Shown here in pieces: positions 4,829 through 5,228 of a DNA stretch of 5,228 nt (positions are counted from its first letter, which is position 1; each line of letters begins with the position of its first letter). The notes under the pieces are model-generated. The model was given only the letters and a program-made list of their open reading frames with translations, was not told the DNA's origin and ran no database searches. The stretch is taken from NCBI GenBank assembly GCA_047620505.1, contig JBLHKS010000342.1, positions 1 to 5,228 of the forward strand, given 5' to 3'. Source of the stretch: JBLHKS01 sp047620505 (GTDB lineage: Bacteria; Verrucomicrobiota; Verrucomicrobiia; Verrucomicrobiales; DEV007). The position numbers were made by a program, and so were the translations under genes.

Positions 4829-5228
4829 TCAGGAGGCGTCGGCCATGGTGACGCGAACGATTTCCGACGCAGTGGTGTCGCCGGCGAGGATTTTGCGCAC
4901 GCCGTCTTCGCGCAACGTCCGCATTCCAAGTTCGCGGGCTCGTTTTCGCAGCTGCGGGGTACTGAGTCCGTCGTTGATCATCCTGCTGCCCTCTTCGTCG
5001 AGGTTGAAAATCTCGAAAATGCCCATTCGACCCTTGTAACCGGTGCTTCGGCACTTGTTGCAGCCGTGGTTGACGAAAACCTTTGCGGATGCGATTTGCT
5101 GAGAATCAAGGTTGAGCCGGCGCATTTCGATTTCTGAAAGTTCGCCCTCCTGTTTGCAGACCGAGCAAAGTTTGCGGACGAGGCGCTGGGCCATAATCGC
5201 GCGGACGGCGCTCGAAACAAGGAAACGC
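4829..5228 (-). CDS. GspE/PilB-type assembly ATPase, C-terminal part (5' end outside window)
   Basis: This is the C-terminal third of a hexameric AAA+-like secretion/pilus ATPase, which works at the cytoplasmic face of the inner membrane to drive (pseudo)pilin assembly. The frame stays open to the window edge: the codons above the first internal ATG (5192-5194) read RFLVSSAVRAI and run into MAQRLVRKLC, a conserved stretch of PilB/GspE, so the true start lies beyond 5228. A zinc-binding tetracysteine motif, C-x2-C-x31-C-x2-C, spans 5051-5167 and is followed by the family signatures TGYKGRMGIFEIF and LGMRTLREDG. The Walker motifs are outside the window. PilT-type retraction ATPases lack the tetracysteine motif, so this is an extension-type (PilB/GspE) enzyme. 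It ends in TGA 21 bases before the next ATPase gene, so the two are probably co-transcribed. Whether it serves a type IV pilus or a type II secretion system cannot be settled from this fragment. Confidence 0.96.
   Translation of the reverse strand, partial: RFLVSSAVRAIMAQRLVRKLCSVCKQEGELSEIEMRRLNLDSQQIASAKVFVNHGCNKCRSTGYKGRMGIFEIFNLDEEGSRMINDGLSTPQLRKRARELGMRTLREDGVRKILAGDTTASEIVRVTMADAS

Noticed and set aside
3184..4940. Similar DNA at about 3184-3225 and 4904-4945 as a repeat element
   Set aside because: Both encode the conserved LGMRTLREDG segment of the two ATPases, so the likeness is protein paralogy and not a mobile or regulatory repeat.
4829..5194. A separate 121-codon gene starting at ATG 5194
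   Set aside because: The frame continues upstream to the window edge with family-conserved residues (LVSSAVRAI), so this ATG is internal to a longer ATPase gene.

Overview
The window is a stretch of bacterial chromosome of moderate GC content (mid-50s percent by eye). Every gene I can support lies on the minus strand, so transcription runs from position 5228 towards position 1. The type II secretion/type IV pilus assembly genes and the lipopolysaccharide-type glycosyltransferases point to a diderm (Gram-negative-type) bacterium. Two GspE/PilB-type ATPases in tandem, followed by GspF and a long GspG-like pseudopilin, together with mostly weak Shine-Dalgarno sites, suggest the Verrucomicrobiota or a relative. 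That assignment is an impression from gene order and protein style, not a demonstrated placement.

Region 1 (5228 to about 1030) is a pilus or pseudopilus assembly operon. In transcription order it holds: the C-terminal end of a GspE/PilB ATPase, cut by the window edge (5228-4829); a complete second GspE/PilB ATPase (4807-3128); the inner-membrane platform protein GspF/PilC (3021-1747); and a GspG-like major pseudopilin with a type IV prepilin leader (1655-1044). The ATPases would power subunit assembly from the cytoplasm, GspF would couple them to the membrane, and the pseudopilin would be the assembled subunit. No prepilin peptidase, secretin or minor pseudopilin is visible here. A hairpin plus T-tract that folds around the pseudopilin stop codon (1030-1053) looks like an intrinsic terminator closing the operon.

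Region 2 (about 1029 to 1) is a glycosyltransferase unit: a 146-base spacer, a complete family 2 glycosyltransferase of the WaaE/KdtX-LgtF type (883-101), and the first 34 codons of a GT-B (family 4-like) glycosyltransferase. The second gene overlaps the first by four bases (GTGA) and has the only strong Shine-Dalgarno sequence in the window. These look like lipopolysaccharide core or surface-glycan genes.

I did not find an undescribed system. The points most worth a second look are the tandem extension-type ATPases, a dockerin/EF-hand-like loop and a changed C-terminal calcium-site region in the pseudopilin, a tryptophan at its mature N-terminus, and the terminator built around a stop codon. 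No tRNA, rRNA, CRISPR, insertion sequence or integration signal was seen.
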